In this document: positions 34,112-43,173 of the stretch, in pieces | Numbering within the stretch: the first letter of the stretch is position 1 | Layout: every line of letters starts with the position of its first letter | NCBI GenBank assembly: GCA_963820965.1 | Contig: CAWGCC010000062.1 | Location: 248,001-312,000 of the forward strand | Length of the DNA: 64,000 nucleotides | Origin: DATEDA01 sp963820965 | GTDB taxonomy: Bacteria > Pseudomonadota > Gammaproteobacteria > Burkholderiales > SG8-39 | Direction: 5' to 3' | Made by a program: the position numbers and the translations under genes | Notes under the pieces: generated by a model | Told to the model about the DNA's origin: nothing | Database searches by the model: none | Seen by the model: the letters and a program-made list of their open reading frames with translations, nothing else

Positions 34112-34828
34112 CTAGGACGCTTCGCCGCCGAGATAGGCCTCGACGACCTTCGGGTCATGGATCAGCTCGGCAGCGGCGCCGGACAGCGCGATCGTCCCGC
34201 TCTCCATCACATAGGCGCGGCGCGCGAGACCCAGCGCGGCGCGCGCGTTCTGCTCCACCAGCAGGCAGGTGACGCCGCCGGCGTTGATCTCCTGGACGAC
34301 CTCGAAGATGAGCCGCACGACGATCGGCGCGAGGCCCATGCTCGGCTCGTCGAGGAGCAGGAGCCTGGGCCGCGACATGATCGCGCGTCCGATCGCGAGC
34401 ATCTGTTGCTCGCCGCCGGATAGCGTGCCGCCGGTCTGTGCGCGGCGCTCGCGCAACCGCGGGAAGAGCTCGAACACCCGGTCGCGGTCGGACTCGATCC
34501 CGCCGTCCGCGCGCGCATACGCCCCCATGGCGAGGTTCTCCTCGACGGTGAGCTGCGGGAACACCCCGCGTCCCTCCGGCACCATCACGAGCCCGGCGCG
34601 CACCCGCTCGAAGGCGCGCATCCCGGCGAGGTCGCGGCCGGCGTAACGCACCGCGCCCGGCGCGCATGGCATCAGCCCGGAGATCGCCCGCAACGTGGAA
34701 GACTTGCCCGCGCCGTTGGCGCCGATCAGGCAGACGAGTTCGCCCTCCTCGACCGCAAGGTCGATGCCTTTCACCGCCCGGATGCCCCCGTACCGGACCT
34801 CCAGGTTCCTGACCTCCAGCAGCTTCAT
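34112..34828 (-). CDS. livF: LivF, branched-chain amino-acid ABC transporter ATPase
   Basis: One of the two ATPases of a high-affinity branched-chain amino-acid importer. The 238-residue protein has Walker A (GANGAGKSS), the ABC signature (TLSGGEQQMLAIGRA), Walker B (LLLLDEPSMGLAP) and the switch histidine replaced as usual by a glutamine-rich LLVEQNA. It is the last gene of livKHMGF and its start overlaps livG by 4 bases. Confidence 0.95.
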   Translation of the reverse strand: MKLLEVRNLEVRYGGIRAVKGIDLAVEEGELVCLIGANGAGKSSTLRAISGLMPCAPGAVRYAGRDLAGMRAFERVRAGLVMVPEGRGVFPQLTVEENLAMGAYARADGGIESDRDRVFELFPRLRERRAQTGGTLSGGEQQMLAIGRAIMSRPRLLLLDEPSMGLAPIVVRLIFEVVQEINAGGVTCLLVEQNARAALGLARRAYVMESGTIALSGAAAELIHDPKVVEAYLGGEAS

Positions 34829-35592
34829 GCCGCGTGCGCAGTGCCGAGGTACGCCTCGATCACCTTCGGATCGCGCTGCACTTCGGCCGGCAGGCCCTCG
34901 GCAATCCGCTCGCCGTGGTCGAGCACGAGCACGCGGTCGCAGACGCCCATCACCAGCCGCACGTCGTGCTCGATGAGCAGGATCGTGGCGCCGTCACGGC
35001 GAATGGCCTCGAGCAACCCTTTGAGCGCGCGGGTCTCCGAGGCGTTCATGCCGGCCGCCGGCTCGTCGAGCGTGAGCAGCTTGGGGTCGGTCGCGAGCGC
35101 GCGCGCGATCTCGAGCCGGCGCTGATCGCCGTAGGGCAGGCTCCCGGCGGGGTCGTTGGCGCGCGCCGCGATCCCCACGTAGTCGAGCAGCTCGGCGGCG
35201 CGGCGTTCGATTGCGCGCTCCTCCGCGGTCGCCGCGCGGTGGCGCAGGATCGCGCCGATCACGCCGGTGCGCGTGCGCACGTGGCGGCCGATCATGACGT
35301 TCTCGAGCGCCGACAGGTTGGCGAAGAGACGGATGTTCTGGAAGGTGCGCGCGATGCCGCGCGCGGTGACCTCGTGCGCCCTGAGGCCGGCAAGCGGCCG
35401 ACCGTCGAAGAGGAATCGGCCGGCGTCGGGCGCATAGATGCCGGTGAGGAGGTTGAACAGCGTCGTCTTGCCCGCGCCGTTGGGGCCGATCAGGCCGTAG
35501 ATCGCGCCGCGCTCGATCGCGAAGCTGACGTCGGTGAGCGCCTGGATGCCGCCGAAGCGCTTCGAGACCCGGTCGGCTACGAGCAGGCTCAC
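34825..35592 (-). CDS. livG: LivG, branched-chain amino-acid ABC transporter ATPase
   Basis: The GTG at 35592 (giving SLLVADRVSKRFGG) overlaps the livM stop by 4 bases and is the natural start. The 255-residue protein has Walker A (GPNGAGKTTL), a LivG-type insertion (ARTFQNIRLFANLSALENVMIG), the degenerate signature LPYGDQRRLEIARAL typical of LivG, and Walker B (LLTLDEPAAGMN). It works with LivF in the cytoplasm. Confidence 0.95.
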   Translation of the reverse strand: MSLLVADRVSKRFGGIQALTDVSFAIERGAIYGLIGPNGAGKTTLFNLLTGIYAPDAGRFLFDGRPLAGLRAHEVTARGIARTFQNIRLFANLSALENVMIGRHVRTRTGVIGAILRHRAATAEERAIERRAAELLDYVGIAARANDPAGSLPYGDQRRLEIARALATDPKLLTLDEPAAGMNASETRALKGLLEAIRRDGATILLIEHDVRLVMGVCDRVLVLDHGERIAEGLPAEVQRDPKVIEAYLGTAHAA

Positions 35593-36686
35593 GGCGCCGC
35601 GCCCCCGGTCCGCGCCGCCAGCTCGCGCTTGCGCACCGCCGACGGCCAGAGCCCGCCCGGCCGCAGGATCATGATCAGCACCAGCGCGAACCCGAAGATC
35701 AGCATCCGGATCACCTCGGGCTCGATGATCATCTTCCCGAAGAGCTGCCGCTGCAGCGGCTCGACCGTGAACCGCAGGATCTCGGGCACGAACGAGAGCA
35801 GGAGCGCGCCGAGGATCACGCCCCAGATGTTGCCCATGCCGCCGAGCACCACCATCGCGAGCACCATGACCGACTCGACCAGCACGAAGCTCTCGGGGCT
35901 GATGAACTGCTGGATCGCGGAGAACATGCCGCCGGCGACGCCCCCGAAGCAAGCGCCCATGGCGAACGCGAGCAGCTTCACGTTGGTGGTGTTGATGCCC
36001 ATCGCGCGCGCGGCGATCTCGTCCTCGCGGATCGCTTCCCAGGCGCGGCCGATGCGCGAGTTCTGCAGCCGCACGTTGATGAAGATCACCACGACGACCA
36101 TTGCCAGCAGCAGGTAGTAGTACTTGATGGGGCCGGTGAACGTGAGGCTTCCGACCCGGTCGCTGACGCCGAAGCTCACGCCGTCGAGGCGCACCGGGTC
36201 GATGCGGGCGATCCCGCGCGGTCCGTTGGTGATGTTGAAGGGCTGGTCGAGGTTGTTGAGGAAGATGCGGATGATCTCGCCGAAGCCGAGCGTCACGATC
36301 GCGAGGTAGTCGCCGCGGAGCTTGAGCGTCGGCGCGCCGAGCAGGATGCCGAACAGCGCCGCGACCGCGGCGCCGATCGGCAGGATCGCCCAGAACGGCC
36401 AGTGGATGTCGAAGTGCGGCGAGGCGAGCAGGGCGTACACGTACGCGCCGACCGCGTAGAAGGCGATGTAGCCGAGGTCGAGCAGCCCGGCGAAGCCGAC
36501 GACGATGTTCAGGCCGAGCGCGAGGAAGATGTAGAGGATGGCGAAGTTCGTGATCCGCACCCAGGTCGTGCCGAAGCTCGCCGTCAGGACGAACGGCAGC
36601 GCCGCGAGCGCGATCGTGATCAGCGCGACGCCCAGCAGGAGCGCGGCGGGGTGCTTCTTCCAGCGTGCGAGCGACTCGTCGATCAT
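35589..36686 (-). CDS. livM: LivM, branched-chain amino-acid ABC transporter permease
   Basis: A 365-residue permease starting at ATG 36686 that overlaps livH by 4 bases. Features are many membrane spans, the LivM segment GLNIVVGFAGLLDLGYIAFYAVGAY, the coupling-helix region GRAWEAIREDEIAARAMGIN and VLGGMGNIWGVILGALLLSFVPEILR. The mid-protein FNITNGPRGIARIDPV insertion is normal for LivM. Confidence 0.95.
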   Translation of the reverse strand: MIDESLARWKKHPAALLLGVALITIALAALPFVLTASFGTTWVRITNFAILYIFLALGLNIVVGFAGLLDLGYIAFYAVGAYVYALLASPHFDIHWPFWAILPIGAAVAALFGILLGAPTLKLRGDYLAIVTLGFGEIIRIFLNNLDQPFNITNGPRGIARIDPVRLDGVSFGVSDRVGSLTFTGPIKYYYLLLAMVVVVIFINVRLQNSRIGRAWEAIREDEIAARAMGINTTNVKLLAFAMGACFGGVAGGMFSAIQQFISPESFVLVESVMVLAMVVLGGMGNIWGVILGALLLSFVPEILRFTVEPLQRQLFGKMIIEPEVIRMLIFGFALVLIMILRPGGLWPSAVRKRELAARTGGAAP

Positions 36687-37606
36687 GCGCGGTCGCCGAC
36701 CCGCTCGCCGAGCAGGCCCTGCGGGCGGAACACGAGCACCAGGATCAGCACGATGAACGCGAACACGTCCTGGTAGTTCGACCCGAACACGTTCCCCGTC
36801 AGGTCGCCGATGTAGCCGGCGCCGAGCGCTTCGACGACGCCGAGCAGGATGCCGCCGAGCATCGCGCCCGGCAGGTTGCCGATCCCGCCGAGCACCGCGG
36901 CGCAGAACGCCTTCAGGCCGAGCGGCGCGCCCATCGTGTAGTGCGCGATGCCGTAGTAGCTCGCGACCATCACCCCGGCCACCGCGGCCATCGCCGCGCC
37001 GATGACGAACGTCGCGGCGATGATCTTGTTCGAGTCGATGCCCATCAGGCCGGCGACCTGCGCGCTCTGCGCGGTCGCGCGCATCGCCGCGCCGAGCTTC
37101 GTGCGGTACACCATGAATGCGAGCGCCGTCATCATCGCGGTCGAGATCGCGAGGATCCCGATCTGCACGTTGGTGATCGTCGCGCCGCCGACGTGGTAGG
37201 AGACGGTCTTGATGATCTGCGGGAACGCGAGCGGGTTGCGGCTCCAGATCATCATCGCGACGTGCTGCAGGATGATCGAGATGCCGATGGCGGTGATCAG
37301 CGGCGCGAGCCGCGGCGCGCCGCGCAGCGGGCGGTAGGCGATCCGCTCCATCGCGTAGCCGAGGAGCATGCACACCGGGATCGCGCAGCCGGTCGCGATC
37401 AGCACGATCACGAGCGGCGGCAGCCCGCTCGGCGCGAGCGTGACGATCAGGCTGAAGGCGACCATCGCGCCGATCATCACCACCTCGCCGTGGGCAAAGT
37501 TGATCAGCTGGATGATCCCGTAGACCATCGTGTAGCCGAGCGCGACGACGGCGTACACGGCCCCGAGCGTCAGGCCGTTGATGATCTGCTGGATGAAGAT
37601 GTCCAA
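36683..37606 (-). CDS. livH: LivH, branched-chain amino-acid ABC transporter permease
   Basis: This 307-residue permease begins MDIFIQQIINGLTLGAVYAVVALGYTMVYGIIQLINFAHGE, the classic LivH opening, and carries the coupling region KLGAAMRATAQSAQVAGLMGID and the ending of PxAMLGGILLGVVEALGAGY. It is translationally coupled to livM. It begins after a 122-base gap from livK that contains a terminator-like hairpin, so its expression is likely set partly by read-through from livK. Confidence 0.95.
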   Translation of the reverse strand: MDIFIQQIINGLTLGAVYAVVALGYTMVYGIIQLINFAHGEVVMIGAMVAFSLIVTLAPSGLPPLVIVLIATGCAIPVCMLLGYAMERIAYRPLRGAPRLAPLITAIGISIILQHVAMMIWSRNPLAFPQIIKTVSYHVGGATITNVQIGILAISTAMMTALAFMVYRTKLGAAMRATAQSAQVAGLMGIDSNKIIAATFVIGAAMAAVAGVMVASYYGIAHYTMGAPLGLKAFCAAVLGGIGNLPGAMLGGILLGVVEALGAGYIGDLTGNVFGSNYQDVFAFIVLILVLVFRPQGLLGERVGDRA

Positions 37607-37662
37607 ACCGCTCCCCTCCGGCGGGCCGGAGGGAAGGTAACACGGGCGAGAGGGGAAGAGAA

Positions 37663-37683
37663 AAGGCCGGTAGAGCCGGCCTT
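37663..37683 (-). terminator. Intrinsic terminator/attenuator between livK and livH
   Basis: AAGGCCGG (37663-37670) and CCGGCCTT (37676-37683) form a perfect 8-base stem with a 5-base loop. On the minus strand the hairpin is followed by TTTTCT-rich sequence. It lies about 45 bases beyond the livK stop and before livH, so it can lower transporter expression relative to the abundant binding protein. Confidence 0.65.
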
Positions 37684-37687
37684 CCCC

Positions 37688-37730
37688 TGGATCCCGGCGT
37701 CCGCCGGGATGACCTCGCTAGCGCGAGGTC
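37688..37730. repeat. REP-like inverted repeat (copy 2) and adjoining hairpin at the livK 3' end
   Basis: ATCCCGGCG-TC-CGCCGGGAT (37691-37710) is a perfect 9-base stem, and GACCTCGC-TAGC-GCGAGGTC (37711-37730) is a perfect 8-base stem that reaches the livK stop codon. The first is the same ATCCCGGC/GCCGGGA element as at 32181. Such elements stabilise upstream mRNA 3' ends in other bacteria; here that is inference. Confidence 0.6.
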
Positions 37731-39012
37731 ACTTCTTCGCGGCCGCGTCGACCGCCGCCTTGGCGGCGTCGCCCGCCGCGGTGACCGCGCCGCTCAGCAT
37801 CTGCAGGAACTCGTTGTAGGCGAGCGTCTTGCCGCCCTTCACGATCGCGATCGGCTCGAGCTTGCCGCCCTTGACCGTGAAGATCGTGATCTCGGCGTCC
37901 TTGCGGTCGCCCTTCTCGTCGAAGGCGATCGGGCCGGTCGCGCCGTTGAAACTGATCTTCGCGAGCTCGGGCAGGTACTTCGCCGGGTCCGGGGAGCTCG
38001 CCTTCTTCATCGCATCGATCAGCAGGTTCGCGGCGTCGTAGGTGAACGGCGCGTAGATGATCGGATCGACGTTGAACTTCGCCTTGTACGCCTCGAGGAA
38101 CTTCTTGCTCGCCGCCTGCGGCGGGATGCCGGCCTGCGAGCAGAGCAGCCGCTCGGCCGCCGCATCGCCGGCGAGCTTGCGCATCTCGTCCGTGCACGCG
38201 CCGTCGCCGAACGCGAACACCGCCTTGATGCCGAGCTCGCGGCCCTGCTTGAGCAGCGGACCCCCGGTCGCATCCATGCCGCCGTAGAACACCGCGTCGG
38301 GGTTGCGGCCTTTGAGCTTCGTGAGCACCGCCTTCCAGTCGGTCGTCTTGTCGGTGCCTTTCTCGCGCGCGAGCACCTTCACGCCCGCCGCTTTCAGCGT
38401 CTTCTCGACCTCGTCGGCGAGGCCGGCGCCGTACGCGGTCGCATCGTCGATCACCGCCACCGTCTTCGGCTTGGCGGTCGTGGCGAGATAGTTCGCGATC
38501 GCGGGGCCCTGCTGATCGTCGCGCGCAACGACCCGGAACTGCTGCTTGAAGCCCTGCTCGGTGAGCTTCGGATTGGTCGCCGAGCCCGAGATCACCGGAA
38601 TCCCGGCCTGGTTGTAGATCGGCGAGGCCGGGATCGAGGTGCCCGAGTTGAGATGGCCGACGACGCCTGCGACCTTCGCGTCGACGAGCTTCTGCGCCAC
38701 CGTCGCGCCGACCTTCGGATCGGCCTGGTCGTCTTCGGCAACCAGCACGAACTTCGCTTCCTTGCCGTCGATCTGGATCTTCGCCTCGTTCGCCTGCTCG
38801 ATCGCGAGCCGCGCGCCGTTCTCGTTGTCCTTGCCGAGATGCGCGATGCCCCCGGTGAGCGGCCCCACGTGGCCGATCATGATCGTGATTCCGGGGGGTG
38901 GCGCGGCGGCCTTCGGCGCCTCGGCGGCTTTCTTGGGCTCTTCCTGACCGCAGGCAACGAGGCCGAGTGCCGCGGCGACGGCGAGCGCGAGCGGAGCAAT
39001 CCTGGTGTTCAT
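37729..39012 (-). CDS. livK: LivK, branched-chain amino-acid ABC transporter substrate-binding protein
   Basis: The ATG at 39012 has GGAGG about 6 bases upstream. The 427-residue precursor has a hydrophobic leader ending LGLVACGQ, a plausible lipobox, then a type I periplasmic-binding fold (IMIGHVGPLTGGIAHLGKDNENGARLAIEQAN, VVGHLNSGTSIPASPIYNQAGIPVISGSATNP). It has an Ala/Lys-rich tail (AVDAAAKK). It heads livKHMGF. Specificity for Leu/Ile/Val rather than related amides or aromatic acids cannot be settled from sequence. Confidence 0.94.
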   Translation of the reverse strand: MNTRIAPLALAVAAALGLVACGQEEPKKAAEAPKAAAPPPGITIMIGHVGPLTGGIAHLGKDNENGARLAIEQANEAKIQIDGKEAKFVLVAEDDQADPKVGATVAQKLVDAKVAGVVGHLNSGTSIPASPIYNQAGIPVISGSATNPKLTEQGFKQQFRVVARDDQQGPAIANYLATTAKPKTVAVIDDATAYGAGLADEVEKTLKAAGVKVLAREKGTDKTTDWKAVLTKLKGRNPDAVFYGGMDATGGPLLKQGRELGIKAVFAFGDGACTDEMRKLAGDAAAERLLCSQAGIPPQAASKKFLEAYKAKFNVDPIIYAPFTYDAANLLIDAMKKASSPDPAKYLPELAKISFNGATGPIAFDEKGDRKDAEITIFTVKGGKLEPIAIVKGGKTLAYNEFLQMLSGAVTAAGDAAKAAVDAAAKK

Positions 39013-39121
39013 GTTGTCCTCCGAACTGGGGTAATTGGAAGTGAAACAGGAAATTATCGTGACAGGCTCGTCGCCTTGTCAATTCTGCTTGGGAATCCCC
39101 CGGGCTGCCGGGGGTCGCGGA

Positions 39122-39169
39122 GACCGGAACTACAAGCGTCGGAGGCTCGCGACGCTCGTAGCCCCGGTC
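39122..39169. terminator. Long interrupted stem-loop downstream of the c5-like cytochrome gene
   Basis: GACCGG (39122-39127) pairs with CCGGTC (39164-39169), CTAC (39130-39133) with GTAG (39158-39161), and AGCGTCG (39135-39141) with CGACGCT (39150-39156), enclosing an 8-base loop. It lies about 30 bases beyond the cytochrome stop on the minus strand. A second small palindrome, GTCATC-GAC-GATGAC, lies at 39176-39190. There is no T-run, so it may be a stabiliser or a Rho-type end rather than an intrinsic terminator. Confidence 0.5.
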
Positions 39170-39198
39170 ATGACGTCATCGACGATGACGGTATGACG

Positions 39199-39519
39199 CT
39201 ACTTCTGCGAAAGGACCCACTTCACCATCGCGTTCAGGTCGCCATCGGGCACGGTCGCGTTCGGCGGCATCGGGATCTGGCCCCAGTTGCCGACGCCGCC
39301 CTTCTTGACCTTCTCGGCGAGGATCTTATCGGCACCGGCCTGGCCCCGGTACTTCGCCGCGACTTCCTTGTAGGACGGTCCGACGAGCTTCTTGTCCAGG
39401 GCGTGGCACGAGAGACAGGCGTGCTTCTTCAGCAGCTCGTCGACGTTCTGAGCCCGCGCGGGCGTCGCCGCGAGCGCCGCCACCGCGGCCGCTGCAACAA
39501 TCGGAAACAATGCCTTCAT
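39199..39519 (-). CDS. Small monoheme cytochrome c (c5/c551-like)
   Basis: A signal peptide (residues 1-23, ending TPARAQ) precedes one heme site CLSCHALDKK and the distal methionine in GQIPMPPNATV, ending WVLSQK. The mature part of about 83 residues is a soluble periplasmic electron carrier. It closely resembles the second domain of the diheme cytochrome at 12608, implying duplication or fusion. It is 40 bases downstream of the YyaL-type gene and may be cotranscribed. Confidence 0.92.
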   Translation of the reverse strand: MKALFPIVAAAAVAALAATPARAQNVDELLKKHACLSCHALDKKLVGPSYKEVAAKYRGQAGADKILAEKVKKGGVGNWGQIPMPPNATVPDGDLNAMVKWVLSQK

Positions 39520-39559
39520 TCGTTCTCCTGGTAGGCGAAAACCTGACGGAGCCGCGATG

Positions 39560-41611
39560 CTACTTTATTCCGGCCCCGTCGAGCAGCCGGCGCAGCGCCT
39601 CGACCTGTGAGACCGGCTCGAGGCAAGTAACGCCCCGGCAGACGTAGGCGTTGACCCGTCCGGGGGTTGCCGGCTTGTCCAGGGCGGGCGAAAGTCCGCT
39701 CTCCGCGCTGTCGACGCCCACGATCACGTTCTGGGGCCGGAAGTCCGGCGCGAGCTCCTTGAACCAGGGGCGCAACTGCGGCGTGGGTCCGCGGAGCACG
39801 ACGATCGCCGGCGGCGCGAGGCACTCCTCGAGCGCGATCGTGAGCGCGCCGAAGCCGCCCGGATAGCGCTGCATCGCCGGATAGAACGCCGCGACCGCGC
39901 GCCGTGCAGCCTCGAGGTAGCGCGTCTCGCCGGTGAGATGTCCGAGCCGCCCCAGCGCGAACGCGGCGACGCCGTTCCCCGACGCGGTTGCGTTGTCGTG
40001 CCCCGGCTTCGGCCGGTGAATCAGCCGCTCGTGATCGTGGCTGGTGAAGAAGAAGCCGCCGGCCGGATCTTCGAAGCGTGCCAGGGTCGCCTCGGCCAGC
40101 TCGAGCGCGAACGCAAGATCCGCGCCGCGGAAGTCCGCCTGCAGCATCTCGATCACCGCGTCGAGCAGGAACGCGTAGTCGTCGAGATAGGCATTCACGT
40201 GCGCGCGCCCGTCCTTGTAGGTCGCCGCGAGCACGCCGCCTTTCCACATCGTTCCGCGGATGAAATCGAGCGCGCGTCGCGCCGAGGCGAGCCAGTCGTC
40301 GCGGCCGAACACCGCGCTCGCGCGCGCCATGCCGCGGATCATCAGCGCGTTCCAGCTCACCAGCACCTTGTCGTCGCAGCCGGGCCGCACGCGCGGCGCG
40401 CGTGCGGCGAGGAGCTTCCTGCGCGCCGTCTCCAGGAGATCGGCGCACTCCTCCTCGCTGCGCCCGAGCGCGGACGCAACCGCCGTCAGCGGCTGCACGA
40501 CCGCGAGGTGCCAGTGCTTGCCCTCGAAGTTCGCCTGGCGGTCGAGGCCGTAGTGCGGCGCGACCACCGCGTACTCCTCGGGCGTCAGCACGGACTGCAC
40601 CGCGCGCGGGGTCCAGACGTAGAACTTGCCCTCCTCGTGCTCCGAGTCGGCGTCGATCGACGAGTAATAACCGCCCTCTGGCGACTGCATTTCGCGCATC
40701 GTCCAGCCCGCGGTCTCCTCGACGGCGCGGGCGAAGAGCGGCCTGCCGGTCACCGCCCATGCTTCGGCACAAAGCCGCAGCAGGGGACCGTTGTCGTACA
40801 GCATCTTCTCGAAGTGCGGGATGGTCCACGTCGCGTCGACCGAGTAGCGGCAGAACCCACCGCCGAGCTGGTCGTAGATTCCGCCCTCGGCCATGCGTTC
40901 GAGCGTGTACGTCGCGACGTGCAGCGCGTGCTTGTCGCCGGTCGCGGCGTAGCGTCGCAGCAGGAGCTCGAGGTCGGTCGGGTGCGGGAACTTCGGCGCT
41001 GCGCCGAAGCCGCCGTGCTCCGCGTCGAAGCTCTGCTTGAGCGCGCCGATCGCTTCCGCGACGACCTCGCCCGAAAATTCGTCGTCGCTCGACGCCGCGT
41101 CCTGGCGCATGCGCTCGAAGGCCGCGGCAATCGACTGGTTCTGGCGCGCGATGTCGGTCTTGTGGTCGCGGTAGTAGCGCTCGACTCGCTCGAGGAGCTG
41201 CGGGAAGGCGGGCATGCCGTAGCGGCCGGTCTTCGGGAAATAGGTGCCGACGAAGAACGGCATCTGCTCGCCCGGTGTCAGGAACGCGGTGAGCGGCCAG
41301 CCGCCGCCCCGCTGGTTGAACATCTGGTGCGCGGCCTGGTAGATCTGGTCGAGGTCGGGGCGCTCCTCGCGGTCGACCTTCACGTTGACGAAGAGCGCGT
41401 TCATGATCGCGGCGACGTCCGGGTCCTCGAACGACTCGTGCGCCATCACGTGGCACCAATGGCAGGCGGAGTAGCCGACCGAGAGCAGGATCGGCTTGTC
41501 CTCGGCGCGCGCGCGGGCGAGCGCTTCCTCGCCCCAGGCGTACCAGTCGACCGGGTTGTCGGCGTGCTGCCGGAGGTAAGGGCTCGTTTCCTGCGCGAGG
41601 CGGTTGGGCAT
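39560..41611 (-). CDS. Thioredoxin-domain protein of the YyaL/SSP411 family
   Basis: From ATG 41611 the 683-residue protein begins MPNRLAQETSPYLRQHADNPVDW and has a thioredoxin-like domain with SACHWCHVMAHESF (Cys50, Cys53) in place of the usual CxxC. A long alpha/alpha-toroid region follows, with KFPHPTDLELLLR, GGFCRYSVDATWTIPHFEKMLYDN and a C-terminal VCRGVTCLEPV. The family is widespread and cytosolic but its reaction is not known. It lies 7 bases after an NAD(P)-binding protein gene. Confidence 0.92.
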   Translation of the reverse strand: MPNRLAQETSPYLRQHADNPVDWYAWGEEALARARAEDKPILLSVGYSACHWCHVMAHESFEDPDVAAIMNALFVNVKVDREERPDLDQIYQAAHQMFNQRGGGWPLTAFLTPGEQMPFFVGTYFPKTGRYGMPAFPQLLERVERYYRDHKTDIARQNQSIAAAFERMRQDAASSDDEFSGEVVAEAIGALKQSFDAEHGGFGAAPKFPHPTDLELLLRRYAATGDKHALHVATYTLERMAEGGIYDQLGGGFCRYSVDATWTIPHFEKMLYDNGPLLRLCAEAWAVTGRPLFARAVEETAGWTMREMQSPEGGYYSSIDADSEHEEGKFYVWTPRAVQSVLTPEEYAVVAPHYGLDRQANFEGKHWHLAVVQPLTAVASALGRSEEECADLLETARRKLLAARAPRVRPGCDDKVLVSWNALMIRGMARASAVFGRDDWLASARRALDFIRGTMWKGGVLAATYKDGRAHVNAYLDDYAFLLDAVIEMLQADFRGADLAFALELAEATLARFEDPAGGFFFTSHDHERLIHRPKPGHDNATASGNGVAAFALGRLGHLTGETRYLEAARRAVAAFYPAMQRYPGGFGALTIALEECLAPPAIVVLRGPTPQLRPWFKELAPDFRPQNVIVGVDSAESGLSPALDKPATPGRVNAYVCRGVTCLEPVSQVEALRRLLDGAGIK

Positions 41612-41618
41612 CCGTCGA

Positions 41619-42266
41619 TTATCCGCGCCCTGCGCGGATCGCGGGGACGTCCACAACCCTTACGCCCGACGCGGGATTCTCGACCGCCGCGACGAGCGCA
41701 GCGACCATCTGAGCGACGGTCACGAGACCGAGCCTGCGCGCGAGCTCACGGGTCGGCGGGAACGCTTCGGCGAGCCAGTATCCGGGCACGAGCGCGTACG
41801 GCCACCGGTGGCCGGGGCCGAGCACGTACCACGGCCGGAGGATCGTGGCGTTGAGGCCGCTCGCGCGGATGGCCGTCTCGGCCGCTGCGCGGGCGGTGAC
41901 GTACGCGCGCATCACCGGCGCCGGCTGGGCGACGCTCACATAGACGAAGTGCCGGATGCCAGCCTGGCTCGCCGCCTCGATCCCGGCAAGCGCCGACGCG
42001 AGGTCGATCGCGCGAAACTGCGCCGCCTTCGCCGGGTTCGGGTGCGGCACGCCCACGAGCTGGATGAAAGTGTCGGCGGGCGGGATGTCTGCGGCGTAGC
42101 TCGCCGCGTCCAGCGCGTCGCCCACGATCGGCTCGCATCCCGGCGGGAGTCGCTCCACCGAGCCGGTGCGCGCGAGTGCGCGCACTGGGTGGCCGCGCGC
42201 CGCAAGCGCCGCGATCAGGCGCGAGCCGATGTAACCGGTGCCGCCCGTGACGAAGACCTCGTGCAT
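41619..42266 (-). CDS. NAD(P)H-binding atypical short-chain dehydrogenase
   Basis: Starting at ATG 42266, the 215-residue protein opens with HEVFVTGGTGYIGSRLIAAL, a clear Rossmann GxxGxxG, and has the GHPVRALAR strand and the ATILRPWYVLGPGHRWPYAL block seen in NmrA/NAD(P)H-binding proteins such as complex I assembly factor NDUFA9-like members. The catalytic tyrosine motif is degenerate (HFVYVSVAQPAPVM). It starts the short operon with the YyaL-type gene. Confidence 0.85.
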   Translation of the reverse strand: MHEVFVTGGTGYIGSRLIAALAARGHPVRALARTGSVERLPPGCEPIVGDALDAASYAADIPPADTFIQLVGVPHPNPAKAAQFRAIDLASALAGIEAASQAGIRHFVYVSVAQPAPVMRAYVTARAAAETAIRASGLNATILRPWYVLGPGHRWPYALVPGYWLAEAFPPTRELARRLGLVTVAQMVAALVAAVENPASGVRVVDVPAIRAGRG

Positions 42267-42693
42267 CCCGCCTATACGGCCCACCGCCGCCGCCGGATCG
42301 TTCGCCCGTGGTCGTGCAGTGTCTTAGTGCCGCCCGGCGTCCCATGAGGCCTTAGCCTGAGCTAGGGCGTCTCCCGTGCCTGGGCTCTAGATCGCGGGGT
42401 ACCACCTCCAAGGACCGGCGCGCGTTCAGCTTGAGGCCGCGCTGTTGAACTCACGCCCCAAGCCACGTATGAGCCAACGCGAAGGTCCGGAACGGGTCGG
42501 TCTCCGTCGTTGGTACCGTGAAGCGCGCGTCGGCCATGAGTTTGGCTACTTACGGATACGATTTCACTTGATCGGCGCCGTGCGGACGATCTCGCGGGGT
42601 GCGCCACCATCCCATGGTACGCAAGTTGCCGAAGTGGCCCGGCCGCCTTCGCGGCTCGAATGCACGTATCTAACCCCAAGCTAGGAGAACCAG
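42267..42693. other. 427-base gap at the left edge of the accessory-looking stretch
   Basis: No frame here has protein-like composition and no tRNA-like fold is visible. The only clear signal is AGGAG just before the VOC gene at 42694. The run CGTTCAGCTTGAGGCC... to GTTGAAC contains a loose GTTCA/TGAAC inverted repeat (about 42425-42451) that might be a regulator site, unproven. Confidence 0.5.
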
Positions 42694-43173
42694 ATGGTCG
42701 GAAAGAACACGATTTGTCTCTGGTACGACGGCACCGCGTTGGACGCAGCGAAGTTCTACGCCGAGACGTTCCCGGACAGCGCGGTGGGGGCTGTCCATCG
42801 CGCGCCTGGCGACTATCCCGCGGGCAAGCAGGGCGATGTCCTGACGGTCGAGTTCACGGTGATGGGCATTCCTTGTCTCGGCCTGAACGGCGGCCCGGCG
42901 TTCAAGCACAACGAGGCTTTCTCGTTTCAGGTTGCGACCGACGACCAGGCCGAAACGGACCGCTTGTGGAACGCGATTGTCGGAAACGGCGGCCAGGAAA
43001 GCGCATGCGGCTGGTGCAAGGACAAGTGGGGCCTGTCGTGGCAGATCACGCCACGCGCCCTGACGGCCGCGATCGCCGATCCTGATCGAGCGGCGGCCAA
43101 GCGCGCCTTCGAAGCCATGATGGAGATGAGAAAGATCGACATCGGTGCGATCGAAGCGGCCCGGCGCGGCTGA
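42694..43173 (+). CDS. VOC-family protein, PhnB/3-dmu-9_3-mt-like
   Basis: This 159-residue protein begins ICLWYDGTALDAAKFYAETFPDS and contains the blocks VEFTVMGIPCLGLNGGPAFKHNEAFSFQV and WGLSWQITPRAL that mark the 3-demethylubiquinone-9 3-methyltransferase-like (PhnB) group of the VOC superfamily. Despite that name most members have no methyltransferase activity and their substrate is unknown. AGGAG lies about 7 bases before the ATG at 42694. No neighbour shares its strand closely. Confidence 0.9.
   Translation: MVGKNTICLWYDGTALDAAKFYAETFPDSAVGAVHRAPGDYPAGKQGDVLTVEFTVMGIPCLGLNGGPAFKHNEAFSFQVATDDQAETDRLWNAIVGNGGQESACGWCKDKWGLSWQITPRALTAAIADPDRAAAKRAFEAMMEMRKIDIGAIEAARRG

Noticed and set aside
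42362..42679. A 105-codon minus-strand frame in the gap before the VOC gene
   Set aside because: Arg/Ala/Gly-rich, no family resemblance, no ribosome binding site, and it ends in sequence with no gene-like features.
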